A stretch of DNA of 64,000 nucleotides, taken from positions 1 through 64,000 of the forward strand of contig DASQAZ010000134.1 of NCBI GenBank assembly GCA_035635475.1, written 5' to 3'. Source of the stretch: VBOC01 sp035635475. GTDB lineage: Bacteria > Bacteroidota > Ignavibacteria > UBA10030 > SZUA-254. The notes beneath the pieces were generated by a model. It saw only the letters and a program-made list of their open reading frames with translations. It was not told the origin of the DNA and ran no database searches. Both the position numbers and the translations under genes were made by a program. Of the stretch, positions 8,064 through 15,994 are shown piece by piece (position 1 is the stretch's first letter; each line of letters opens with the position of its first letter).

Positions 8064-8786
8064 ATGATGCTGAAGGATAAAGTAGCGGTTGTCACCGGCT
8101 CGGGACGCGGAATCGGGAAAGCGATCGCTCTTGCGCTGGCCCGGGAGGGAGCCCGAGTGGTCGTTGCCGCCCGGACGCTGACGGAGATTAATGCCGTGGC
8201 CAGGGAGATCGAGGCCGTTGGCACAGCGGCATTCCCGGTCCGGACCGATGTCTCGCAGGAATTTGATGTCAACATGCTGGTCTCCAAGACGGTCCAGAAG
8301 TGGGGCGCCATCGATATACTTATTAATAATGCCGGCGTCGGAACCTTTGCGAAGGTTGTCGATCTGGCGGCGAGCGAGTTCGACAAGATGGTCAGGGTGA
8401 ACATGCGGGGCGTTTTCCTCTGCGCGCGTGCCGTGGTTCCTCACATGGTGCAAAAGAATTCGGGAGACATCGTCAACGTCGCTTCCCTCGCCGGCAGGAA
8501 TGCGTTCGTCGGAGGGGCGGCATATTGCGCGACCAAGTGGGGACTGATCGGATTTGCCCGCTGCCTGATGCTCGAAGTGCGCACGCACAACATCCGCGTC
8601 ATTACGGTCTGTCCCGGATCGGTGGACACCGGCTTCGGCGGCGAGAAGGATGAACTCGCTCACCGGAGCTCGGGTGATATCCCCCAGGCGGAGGATATTG
8701 CCCGGGTCGTCGTCGATGCGCTGCGGATGCCAAGGAATGTCATGGTGAGCGAGGTGGATGTTCGTCCGACAAATCCCAAGCACTGA
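8064..8786 (+). CDS. Short-chain dehydrogenase/reductase, second of the pterin cassette
   Basis: A 240-residue classical SDR with TGSGRGIG (11-18), NNAG (88-91), Ser141, Tyr154 and Lys158. It begins 14 bases after the previous SDR, at ATG 8064 or 8067. It is related to its neighbour, sharing the ending pattern of VxVRPTNP, but is also close to generic FabG-like reductases. In context it may be a second pterin reductase, a dihydropteridine-reductase equivalent or a carbonyl reductase. I cannot decide the substrate. Confidence 0.75.
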   Translation: MMLKDKVAVVTGSGRGIGKAIALALAREGARVVVAARTLTEINAVAREIEAVGTAAFPVRTDVSQEFDVNMLVSKTVQKWGAIDILINNAGVGTFAKVVDLAASEFDKMVRVNMRGVFLCARAVVPHMVQKNSGDIVNVASLAGRNAFVGGAAYCATKWGLIGFARCLMLEVRTHNIRVITVCPGSVDTGFGGEKDELAHRSSGDIPQAEDIARVVVDALRMPRNVMVSEVDVRPTNPKH

Positions 8787-8800
8787 GGAGATACGGAGCG

Positions 8801-9787
8801 GTGGCGGAGAAAAAAGTCGGGCAGGTTATCTACAAGCTCACTTTCTCAGACATTCTGGAGCTCTTTCGTCTCGCGCCCGAGGCCGGGAGCCGTTTCCCGG
8901 AATACAAGGCGGGCCAGTACATCGCCCTCTCGCGAGACAGCTGTAAGCTCACGAAGAAAGTTGTGGGTCCGGACGGGAAGATAACGTATGTCTACGATCT
9001 CGATGAGTCGGGAAAACCAAAGAAGGGGCCGGTGACACACTCCTACTCCATCTCCTCGGCGCCCTTCGAAACGCAGGAGGGCGGATACCTTGAATTTTAC
9101 GTCGTGCTTGAAATGATCGAGACGGGCACGCCCGGACGGCTCTCGGAATCCCTGTTCAAGCTGGACCCGGAAACCGACAACCGCATCACCTATATGAACA
9201 AAATTGCGGGCGATTTCACGCTCGATAAGAGGGCGGCTGCGGACCGGAATGTGGTGATGGTCGGGACGGGGACCGGCCTCGCTCCTTTTGCGTCGATGAT
9301 CAAGCAGGTGAATTTTGAAGCAGGGCGGGGCTCCCGTCCCGATAAGCTGTTTACGCTCATCCATGCCAACCGGACACGCGAAGAGCTCGGCTATCACGGG
9401 CAGCTGCTCGAGATCGAGGCCTCAAAGAAGTTTGATTTTGTCTATCTTCCCTCGGTCAGCCGCCCCAATCCACAAGTGCTCGCCGATTCGTCGCTCGGAA
9501 AGGGACGAGCGAACAACATCCTCCGGCACATCCTGGGCATGGAATTGAAAGAAGAAGAAGAGTTTCGGCGGGCGGTTGAAGCGGGAGGGGATTCTGCAAA
9601 AGCAAAGGCGGCCCTGGAAAAAACAGTCAAACCCGTCTTGCCCCGGCACCTTTCCCGCGAGCTGCTTCTCGGAAGAATGGACCCGCCACAGACCGTGATC
9701 ATCACGTGCGGAAATCCGGCCGGCATGGCCGATATTCAATATATAGCCAATACAAACAAAATCCGATTCGAAAAAGAAGACTGGTAA
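8801..9787 (+). CDS. Ferredoxin-NADP reductase-like FAD oxidoreductase
   Basis: A 328-residue FAD/NAD(P)-binding reductase starting at GTG 8801, 14 bases after the SDR. The FAD-binding segment reads HSYSISSAP (80-88) where most relatives have R-x-Y-S, and the NADP-binding motif is GTGTGLAPF (155-163), followed near the C-terminus by CGNPAGM and a final Trp328, the position that stacks on the flavin in plant-type reductases. About 35 residues with KK and GP repeats are inserted between the first strands (48-78). There is no iron-sulfur domain, so it needs an external partner such as ferredoxin or flavodoxin. It closes the pterin cassette; a role in supplying or recycling reduced pterin is only inference. 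Confidence 0.8.
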   Translation: MAEKKVGQVIYKLTFSDILELFRLAPEAGSRFPEYKAGQYIALSRDSCKLTKKVVGPDGKITYVYDLDESGKPKKGPVTHSYSISSAPFETQEGGYLEFYVVLEMIETGTPGRLSESLFKLDPETDNRITYMNKIAGDFTLDKRAAADRNVVMVGTGTGLAPFASMIKQVNFEAGRGSRPDKLFTLIHANRTREELGYHGQLLEIEASKKFDFVYLPSVSRPNPQVLADSSLGKGRANNILRHILGMELKEEEEFRRAVEAGGDSAKAKAALEKTVKPVLPRHLSRELLLGRMDPPQTVIITCGNPAGMADIQYIANTNKIRFEKEDW

Positions 9788-9821
9788 GTCTGCCGGCGGG
9801 CGAATACGGTGAACCAACGCG

Positions 9822-10067
9822 TCAGCTTTTAAGGCCGAGGTCGGAATACAGGCTGAGAACGCAGTCACGGCAGAAGTGGAAGAGTCGATAGTCGCCGACC
9901 TGGCGTGTGATCATTCGGCTTTCCTCGAACGGCCGCAGACAGAGGGAACATTTCCGGGAATTGGCATTTTCCTGATTTTTCCCGCCTCGTCCCAATAATT
10001 TCACGCCGGCAAAGGCGACCACCGTCAGGAGAAAAAGGAACACCACCGCAAGAATTGTTACCGCCAT
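9822..10067 (-). CDS. Small membrane protein with two CxxC pairs
   Basis: An 81-residue protein with one N-terminal membrane helix (residues 4-24) and a soluble tail holding Cys40-x2-Cys43 and Cys66-x2-Cys69, the pattern of a small zinc-binding knuckle. It starts 3 bases after the O-methyltransferase stop on the same strand, so it is the second gene of that short operon. I do not recognise the family. The spacing of the cysteines and the co-operonic position make it a likely real gene. Confidence 0.7.
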   Translation of the reverse strand: MAVTILAVVFLFLLTVVAFAGVKLLGRGGKNQENANSRKCSLCLRPFEESRMITRQVGDYRLFHFCRDCVLSLYSDLGLKS

Positions 10068-10070
10068 ACT

Positions 10071-10697
10071 CTACAGCTTGACGCTGACCGACACCCCGTC
10101 GCGCAGGGGGATAATTGTCGTGAACAGCTCCTTGGACGAGTAGATCAGCCGGTTGTAGGTGAGGATCCCCGCTGTGTCGCTGTCCGGTTTGTGGTTGAGG
10201 ACCTTGCCGCTCCAGAGCGCGTTGTCTGTGATAAGCAGCCCGCCCCTCCGGAGGCGGGGCACGGCCTTCCGGAATGCCCGGGGATACTGGTGCTTGTCGA
10301 TGTCGTTGAAAATGATATCAAATTGACCCTCGACCTCGTCGATGAGCTTCAGGGCATCGCCGACGAGGAACGTAATCTTGCCGGCGATCTTGCCCCGATG
10401 AAAATAGACCTGAGCGTGCTCCGCATTATCCGGATTCCCATCGGTGCAGATCACACGGCCGTCCTTGCCGAGGGCTTTCGCGAACCAGTACGCAGAATAA
10501 CCGAATCCGGAACCGAGCTCAAGAATCCGCTCTGCGCGCGACATCTTCGCGAACTGATACAGGAGCCGGCCGACCAGCGGGCCGACGACGGGGAAGTTTC
10601 TGGCCAGGGCGTATTGCTCCATGTCTGCGAGCGTGTCATCCCGATCGGGCGTGACGTTGAGGAGGTACTCGACAATATGAGCATTGACGATGTCCAT
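10071..10697 (-). CDS. SAM-dependent O-methyltransferase, catechol O-methyltransferase-like family
   Basis: A 208-residue class I methyltransferase of the Methyltransf_3 type. The SAM-binding loop is ELGSGFGYSA (60-69), the acidic residue binding the ribose is in TDGN (86-89), and NDIDKHQYP (131-139) corresponds to the metal- and substrate-binding region of these small-molecule O-methyltransferases. The C-terminus (RDGVSVSVKL) is typical. Substrate unknown. Its start codon lies only 5 bases downstream of a good -10 box, so the mRNA is probably leaderless. Confidence 0.9.
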   Translation of the reverse strand: MDIVNAHIVEYLLNVTPDRDDTLADMEQYALARNFPVVGPLVGRLLYQFAKMSRAERILELGSGFGYSAYWFAKALGKDGRVICTDGNPDNAEHAQVYFHRGKIAGKITFLVGDALKLIDEVEGQFDIIFNDIDKHQYPRAFRKAVPRLRRGGLLITDNALWSGKVLNHKPDSDTAGILTYNRLIYSSKELFTTIIPLRDGVSVSVKL

Positions 10698-10702
10698 TTT
10701 TT

Positions 10703-10730
10703 AATATAGGAAGAATCGCCGGAAAGTCAA
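10703..10730 (-). promoter_or_regulatory. Putative promoter of the O-methyltransferase, leaderless
   Basis: On the minus strand TTGACT (10730-10725), 16 bases, TATATT (10708-10703). Transcription would be expected to begin at about 10696-10697, which is the start codon itself. Confidence 0.6.
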
Positions 10731-10753
10731 ACGGAACAACATGAGGACAGATC

Positions 10754-11317
10754 ATGAATCACGATCAGGCATTGGCGCTGCTCAAGGAATATACCAAGAG
10801 CGACGCGCTGCTTAAACATATGTATGCGGTCGAAGCGGCGATGCGCGCCTACGCCCGCCGGGAGAAGGAAAATGAGGAGAACTGGGGCCTCGCGGGATTG
10901 CTCCATGATTTCGATTACGAGATGTTCCCGAATGCACCCGACCATCCGTTGAAAGGCTCGGAAATCCTCAAACAGCGGGGCTGTCCCGACGACGTCAGAG
11001 TCGCGATTCTCGGCCATGCAAGCTACACCGGAGTACCCCGGGAGACCCGCATGGCGAAGGCGCTCTATGCCTGCGACGAGCTCTGCGGTTTCGTCATGGC
11101 GTGTTCGCTGATCCGTCCCAACAAGATCGCCGATCTCGAAGTGTCGTCGGTCAAGAAAAAACTCAAGGATAAGGGATTCGCGCGCAACGTCAACCGCGAG
11201 GACATCCTCAAGGGCTCCGAAGAATTTGGGGTTCCGCTCGATGAGCACATCCGGTCGGTCATCGATGCGATGAAATCGATCGCAGGTGAGCTGGGCCTCG
11301 AACCCGCCGCGTCCTAG
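10754..11317 (+). CDS. HD-domain protein, predicted phosphohydrolase
   Basis: A 187-residue HD-superfamily protein. The metal ligands are visible as His22, the His51-Asp52 pair in LLHDFD, His89 in GHAS and Asp108 in ACDEL. The family resembles small stand-alone HD hydrolases of unknown substrate. GAGG ahead of the ATG serves as ribosome binding site. It is transcribed divergently from the O-methyltransferase, and its last 4 bases overlap the end of the opposite outer-membrane gene. Confidence 0.85.
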   Translation: MNHDQALALLKEYTKSDALLKHMYAVEAAMRAYARREKENEENWGLAGLLHDFDYEMFPNAPDHPLKGSEILKQRGCPDDVRVAILGHASYTGVPRETRMAKALYACDELCGFVMACSLIRPNKIADLEVSSVKKKLKDKGFARNVNREDILKGSEEFGVPLDEHIRSVIDAMKSIAGELGLEPAAS

Positions 11318-12192
11318 AAGAAATCGACCATGCAGCCCGCTCCGAACGCCGTGAGCCGTTGATCGAAGAATTCGCCGAAGAGCTGCCTGCCCTCGTAGAA
11401 GGCCAGGTAAAAATCGGTTCCTCTTCCAGACCACCGACCGAGTTTTATCCCCACCTGAATCTGATTTGATGCGGCGTAAACCGGCGTGCCCGTCACGGAA
11501 ATGTGATACGCGCAATAGAGCTGCGAGGGTTGGTCCATGAAGGGGCCCAACAGGTTCTCCAGCGTGCCTTCCGCCCCTCCGAGATAGGAAAGACGCCCGA
11601 TATCATCCGGCCGGACAAAGACGGCATAGGCAACTCCGGCGTAATAACGCAAGCTTCCCGAGGGATAGGGCAGCAGATGCCCCATGGTGAATTCGCCGAA
11701 GTCTCTTGTGAACGGAATCGGCCCCCGATTGTCAATCCACCTTCCGTCGCTGACGTTATAGTGGCCGTCCACGAGGTGTGCGCTGTGGTGTAAGATCCGC
11801 AGCCGGCCGATGAGGCGGCTTTCCGAAACGTTTTTTGAGAAGGAAAGATGGCCGCCGATAAACCCGTCGAGCGCGTCGACCTGCAAGCGCAGTCCCTGGC
11901 TGCCCGTAACGAACCCTTTGCCGAAAAAATCCACCCCCATCGCCACGCTCATCCCTGCCCGGGGCAGGGAAAGCACGAACAGATCGCTCGTATTTCCGAC
12001 ATCGAGAACGAGCTCCCCGGCGCTGAGAAACTTCATGATGCCGATTCGTGATTCCTGGCTGTTGGCTTTCAGCGGCGTGAACTGCAGGCCGGCGGGAAAT
12101 AATTTTAACCGGACTTCTGAATCGTCCGATGCCTGGGACCTGCCCGCCACCGGCAGGATCAGGAGTACGGCGAGAGAACCGAGGCGGATCAT
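11314..12192 (-). CDS. Predicted outer-membrane beta-barrel protein, DUF1207-like
   Basis: A 292-residue protein with a signal peptide (hydrophobic residues 4-17, cleavage likely near GRSQA). The rest has alternating short amphipathic strands and ends in the aromatic residues VDFF, as outer-membrane barrels do. The segment FPAGLQFTPLKANSQESR resembles the start of DUF1207 proteins, a family I only recall in outline. Function unknown. It shares a promoter region with the divergent moeB gene. Confidence 0.65.
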   Translation of the reverse strand: MIRLGSLAVLLILPVAGRSQASDDSEVRLKLFPAGLQFTPLKANSQESRIGIMKFLSAGELVLDVGNTSDLFVLSLPRAGMSVAMGVDFFGKGFVTGSQGLRLQVDALDGFIGGHLSFSKNVSESRLIGRLRILHHSAHLVDGHYNVSDGRWIDNRGPIPFTRDFGEFTMGHLLPYPSGSLRYYAGVAYAVFVRPDDIGRLSYLGGAEGTLENLLGPFMDQPSQLYCAYHISVTGTPVYAASNQIQVGIKLGRWSGRGTDFYLAFYEGRQLFGEFFDQRLTAFGAGCMVDFF

Positions 12193-12210
12193 ACGCAGAA
12201 TTTTTTTTGC

Positions 12211-12239
12211 AATATACCAAACGAAGGCTCGGGTTGCAA
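12211..12239 (-). promoter_or_regulatory. Putative promoter of the outer-membrane gene, sharing its -35 box
   Basis: On the minus strand TTGCAA (12239-12234), a 17-base spacer, TATATT (12216-12211). The predicted leader is about 12 bases. The palindromic TTGCAA is the same DNA that serves the plus-strand promoter. Confidence 0.6.
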
Positions 12240-12262
12240 AATCCGATCCCCCGGCCTATATT
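12234..12262 (+). promoter_or_regulatory. Putative promoter of the moeB-rhodanese gene, sharing its -35 box
   Basis: TTGCAA (12234-12239), a 17-base spacer and TATATT (12257-12262). It mirrors the minus-strand promoter exactly, with the same spacer length and -10 sequence. The predicted leader is about 17 bases and has no clear ribosome binding site. Confidence 0.6.
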
Positions 12263-12285
12263 AAAGATGACAAAGTGAACATGAC

Positions 12286-13425
12286 ATGAAGACGAAACTC
12301 CCGCTTTCGGATAAGGAGATGCTTCGGTACAGCCGGCATCTCATCATGCCCGAAATCGGAATCGAGGGGCAGCAAAAGCTGAAGGCAGCGCGCGTGTTGA
12401 TCATCGGGGCAGGCGGGCTGGGTTCGCCGCTCGGGTTGTACCTTGCGGCGGCGGGTGTCGGGACGATCGGGGTCGTCGATTTCGATGTGGTGGATGCGAC
12501 AAACCTTCACAGACAGGTGCTCTTTTCCGAGCGCGACATCGGCCGATCGAAGCTGGAGTCGGCGAAGGAACGGTTGCAGGGGGTCAACCCGCATATTAGT
12601 ATAGAACTGCACGAGACCCGCCTGACATCCGAGAATGCGCTCGAGATCCTGCGCGACTACGACATCATCGCCGACGGGACGGATAATTTTCCGACGCGGT
12701 ATCTGGTGAATGATGCGTGCGTCCTGCTGGGCAAGCCGAATGTCTACGCGAGCATTTTCCGGTTCGAAGGCCAGTTGAGCGTCTTTGATGCAAAAAAAGG
12801 CCCATGTTATCGCTGCCTCTTTCCGGCGCCTCCGCCGCCGGGACTCGTTCCGAGCTGCGCCGAGGCGGGCGTTCTCGGCGTGCTGCCGGGAATCATCGGA
12901 TCCCTCCAGGCGCTCGAGGTGATCAAGCTCATCGTCGGGAAGGGGGAACCGCTGGTCGGCCGGCTGGTGCTTTTTGATGCACTCAAAGTCAGCTTCCGGC
13001 AGCTCACGCTGCGGAAGAACCGGGAGTGCCCGATCTGCGGCGAGCACCCGACGATCGACCGGTTGATCGACTACGAGCAGTTCTGCGGATCGCCGGCTGA
13101 TACTCCGCAAGGGGTTGAGATTACTCCCGAAGCCCTCAAGGCGCGCCTCGATGGGGGCGAGGATATTTTTATTCTGGATGTCCGCGAACCCCATGAGTAT
13201 CAGCTCGCGAATCTGGGCGGCCGCCTCATTCCCCTGAGCGCCCTGCCCGGACGGTTGACCGAACTTGACGCGACGCGCGAGATCATCGTCCACTGCAAGC
13301 TCGGCGGCCGCAGCGCGAAGGCCGTTGATCTGCTCCGAAAGGCGGGATTCTCGAACGTGAAAAATCTTTCCGGGGGAATCGACGCCTGGGCTCAGCGGAT
13401 TGATCGAACGATGAGGAGGTATTGA
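12286..13425 (+). CDS. moeB: MoeB/ThiF-type adenylyltransferase fused to a rhodanese domain
   Basis: A 379-residue E1-like enzyme that adenylates the C-terminal glycine of a ubiquitin-like sulfur carrier (MoaD or ThiS), with a C-terminal rhodanese domain that can deliver persulfide sulfur. The ATP-binding loop is GAGGLGS (41-47), Asp133 lies in GTDNF, zinc cysteines are 174, 177 (CYRC) and 248, 251 (CPIC), and Cys191 is the conserved candidate active-site cysteine. The rhodanese part (about 276-372) has LDVREPHEY and active-site Cys337 in CKLGGRS. This is the MOCS3-like architecture. No molybdopterin or thiamine gene is adjacent, so MoaD versus ThiS as partner is open. Confidence 0.9.
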   Translation: MKTKLPLSDKEMLRYSRHLIMPEIGIEGQQKLKAARVLIIGAGGLGSPLGLYLAAAGVGTIGVVDFDVVDATNLHRQVLFSERDIGRSKLESAKERLQGVNPHISIELHETRLTSENALEILRDYDIIADGTDNFPTRYLVNDACVLLGKPNVYASIFRFEGQLSVFDAKKGPCYRCLFPAPPPPGLVPSCAEAGVLGVLPGIIGSLQALEVIKLIVGKGEPLVGRLVLFDALKVSFRQLTLRKNRECPICGEHPTIDRLIDYEQFCGSPADTPQGVEITPEALKARLDGGEDIFILDVREPHEYQLANLGGRLIPLSALPGRLTELDATREIIVHCKLGGRSAKAVDLLRKAGFSNVKNLSGGIDAWAQRIDRTMRRY

Positions 13426-13429
13426 TCTG

Positions 13430-13458
13430 TTGTAACTCTCGGGTTATTTCTCTACATT
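13430..13458 (+). promoter_or_regulatory. Putative promoter of the 255-residue outer-membrane protein
   Basis: TTGTAA (13430-13435), 17 bases, TACATT (13453-13458). The leader of about 40 bases includes AGGAG 8-10 bases before the ATG at 13506. Confidence 0.55.
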
Positions 13459-13505
13459 CCGAATAATTTTTTCCGCGCCCAACCAGTACTTCAGGAGAAT
13501 ACTCT

Positions 13506-14273
13506 ATGCGCCGAGCATCCTCTTTCCTGCTGTTGATGTTTCTTTCCACGGGACCGGCATTGCTCGCCCAGCAGGACGAGGAAGAGCCGCTTCCTCCGCC
13601 GCGGCATGGCGGAGCGGCGAAGATCGGCGGGGCCATCGGTTTCACGACGAGCTACCTCTTTCTCGACATGGATGCATTCAATCAGGTGTTTGGCAATGCA
13701 AGCGCGGCGCAGTTCAGCAGTAAAGGGATGGTCCTGTATGGCGGCCAGGGGTACGGATATGTCATGATTGTCCCCAATCTTCGCATCGGGTATCTGAACA
13801 TGGGGGGGACCCGGAAGTCGCTCTCGGTCGAGGGAAATACGCGCCGTTACATCGACCTTTCGGTCGGATTCAGCGGCGCATCATTCGACTACGTCATCCC
13901 GGTCGTTCCGCGGCTTGATCTTTCGCTGGGCGTCCTTGTGGGCGGCGGCGGCGTGGATATCACGATGTCGCGCGACGAAGGGTTCGCGAAAACATGGGAC
14001 AAAGTCTGGACCGATTTCGGGGATCCGGGCACGGCGGCAGTGGAATACTCCCGCAAGCTCTCGGGGAGGTTTTTCATCTACCAGCCGTCAATTAATATCG
14101 AATTCGCACTCCTGCGCTGGCTCGGATTGCGGGCCGGGGCGAGCTATCTCGGAATGGCCGGGGGAAGCTGGCAAATCGACGACCGGTACGAACTCATCGG
14201 CGTTCCAGACAATATCAGCGGCAAGGGTTGGATGATCAACGGGGGAGTGTTCGTCGGTACGTTTCTTTTTTAG
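13506..14273 (+). CDS. Secreted or outer-membrane protein of unknown function
   Basis: A 255-residue protein with a clear signal peptide (charged MRR start, hydrophobic residues 5-20, cleavage near LLAQ). The mature part begins with an acidic and proline-rich patch (DEEEPLPPP), then glycine-rich alternating segments such as GGVDI and NGGVFVGTFLF, ending in phenylalanine, consistent with a small beta-barrel. I do not recognise a named family. It has its own promoter and ribosome binding site; its stop overlaps the end of the opposite acyl-CoA-synthetase-like gene by 4 bases. Confidence 0.7.
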   Translation: MRRASSFLLLMFLSTGPALLAQQDEEEPLPPPRHGGAAKIGGAIGFTTSYLFLDMDAFNQVFGNASAAQFSSKGMVLYGGQGYGYVMIVPNLRIGYLNMGGTRKSLSVEGNTRRYIDLSVGFSGASFDYVIPVVPRLDLSLGVLVGGGGVDITMSRDEGFAKTWDKVWTDFGDPGTAAVEYSRKLSGRFFIYQPSINIEFALLRWLGLRAGASYLGMAGGSWQIDDRYELIGVPDNISGKGWMINGGVFVGTFLF

Positions 14274-15994
14274 GTGCCCGACTCGCTCCGTTCGGTAAAC
14301 TGCTCCGACTTCCATCTTTCAAAGAGAGGCTTGAGCCTGTTCCTCTGGTACTTTCCCGTGGAGGTGACGGGGATATCATTCCCGAACACGACGACTTTGG
14401 GGCACTTCGGGAAGGGAAAAAACCGGCGGCAGTAACCGATCACGTCCTCCTCGCTCAGGCTCGCGCGTTCCTCCGGTTGAACGTAGGCTCCCACTTCCTC
14501 ACCGTACCAATCGTTATCGAAGCCGACCGCAAGCCCTGCCTTGACCCCCGGTACGTTCATGAGCACCTCATCGATCTCAAACGGCGAGATATTCACGCCG
14601 CCCCTGATGATCAGCTCTTTGATACGGCCCGTTATAAAAAAAAACTTTCTTCCGTTCTCATCGTAGCGAAAAAAACCTTCGTCTCCGCTCCGGAACCACC
14701 CATGCGTAAACGCGGCGTCATTGGCTTCGGCGTTTGCGTCGTAACCCTTCATGACGTTGAGGCCCCGGATCACGATTTCTCCGCGCGCCTCTTCCGCGAG
14801 CTCGTTTCCGCGATCGTCATGGATCGACATTTCATTCGGCGGAATGGGCACGCCGATGGAGGGAAATCCGCAGCCGGTCAGCCAACGCCGGTGCGCTTCG
14901 GGTGAGAGGTCGACGGGAAGGAAACAGGAGTAACAGGTCGTCTCGGAGAGGCCGTATCCGTGGACGATCGGAATCTTAAAACGATCTTCGAAGCGCCCGG
15001 CGAGCTCGGTGGTAAGCGGGCCGGCTCCGCAAATAAGATGCCGGAAGCGCGACAGATCCTCCGCCGGACAATCGGGATGTTCGTGCAACAGAAACTGAAG
15101 CAGCGTGGGAACCACGCTCGCAACATGGACACCTTCGGCGGCGATGCGCGGAAAGAATTTGCCGGTATGGAATTTTTGATTTAAGACCACGCTGCCGCCG
15201 TAGTACAAGGGAGTCATGATTGTGACCACGATCCCGTTGACGTGGTGAAGGGGCAGGACGCACATCATTCTTTGATCGGGCGTCATCCCGTGCCATTCCG
15301 CGATCCCCTGAGCATCGACGAGAAGATTTTCCTGTGTAAGCACCACGCCCTTCGGGAGGCCCGTTGTTCCGGAGGTGTAAATTAAAAGGGCTTCGTCGTT
15401 CCCGTCCGGCTGCTGATCGGGCGGCACGGCCGCCGGCTGGCGGGCAATCTGTGCGTGGAAATTTCCTTCGGGGCCGCCGGTTGATTCTGAACCGACGCGT
15501 ACGATCGTTTTGATGCCGGGGGTCCCGGCGATGATTCTCCCGAGCCGTTCGAAAAACTCCTCGCGGACGAGCGCGAGTTTGCACCGCGAATTCTGAAGGA
15601 TGTAGCCGATCCGACGATCGTCTTCTCCCACGTTGACCGGCACCACCACCGCGCCGATCAGGAATGCGGCAACATACTGTATGACGGCATCCGGATGGTT
15701 GAACGATACAGTGGCGATCCGGTCGCCCTTGCGGATACCGGCGCTCAGGAGATAATTTGCGGTCCGGCCGGCGAGTCCGGAGAATTCGTTGTACGTGTAC
15801 GTGCGGCGCGCATCTGGGAGCGCGCCGGAATCTTTTTGATCCGGGTAAAAGATGAGCCACACCTTATCGCCATACCTCTCCACCTGAGACCGCAACAATT
15901 CGCCCACGTTTGCATACGCGGTGCTCCGCCGGGCAGCAGGGACTCCCCCGATCGAACGCGCCTTGAGAAGGGCATCGCTCCGGCTAACTGCCAT
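14270..15994 (-). CDS. AMP-dependent synthetase/ligase, acyl-CoA synthetase-like
   Basis: A 574-residue class I adenylate-forming enzyme that should activate a carboxylic acid with ATP and couple it to CoA. The phosphate loop is YTSGTTGLPKG (206-216), followed by GYGLSETT, the ribose-binding aspartate in RSGDEGF, the hinge ELIIRGGVNISPFEID and the C-terminal catalytic Lys548 in STGKY. Length and motifs fit fatty-acid or aryl acid CoA ligases; the substrate is not readable. The start overlaps the M28 peptidase stop by 11 bases, so it is the third gene of the minus-strand operon. Confidence 0.9.
   Translation of the reverse strand: MAVSRSDALLKARSIGGVPAARRSTAYANVGELLRSQVERYGDKVWLIFYPDQKDSGALPDARRTYTYNEFSGLAGRTANYLLSAGIRKGDRIATVSFNHPDAVIQYVAAFLIGAVVVPVNVGEDDRRIGYILQNSRCKLALVREEFFERLGRIIAGTPGIKTIVRVGSESTGGPEGNFHAQIARQPAAVPPDQQPDGNDEALLIYTSGTTGLPKGVVLTQENLLVDAQGIAEWHGMTPDQRMMCVLPLHHVNGIVVTIMTPLYYGGSVVLNQKFHTGKFFPRIAAEGVHVASVVPTLLQFLLHEHPDCPAEDLSRFRHLICGAGPLTTELAGRFEDRFKIPIVHGYGLSETTCYSCFLPVDLSPEAHRRWLTGCGFPSIGVPIPPNEMSIHDDRGNELAEEARGEIVIRGLNVMKGYDANAEANDAAFTHGWFRSGDEGFFRYDENGRKFFFITGRIKELIIRGGVNISPFEIDEVLMNVPGVKAGLAVGFDNDWYGEEVGAYVQPEERASLSEEDVIGYCRRFFPFPKCPKVVVFGNDIPVTSTGKYQRNRLKPLFERWKSEQFTERSESGT

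Noticed and set aside
12256..13293. Open frame of 345 codons on the minus strand, opposite moeB
   Set aside because: It is a shadow of a high-GC gene with complete motifs on the plus strand; the frame has no recognisable domain.
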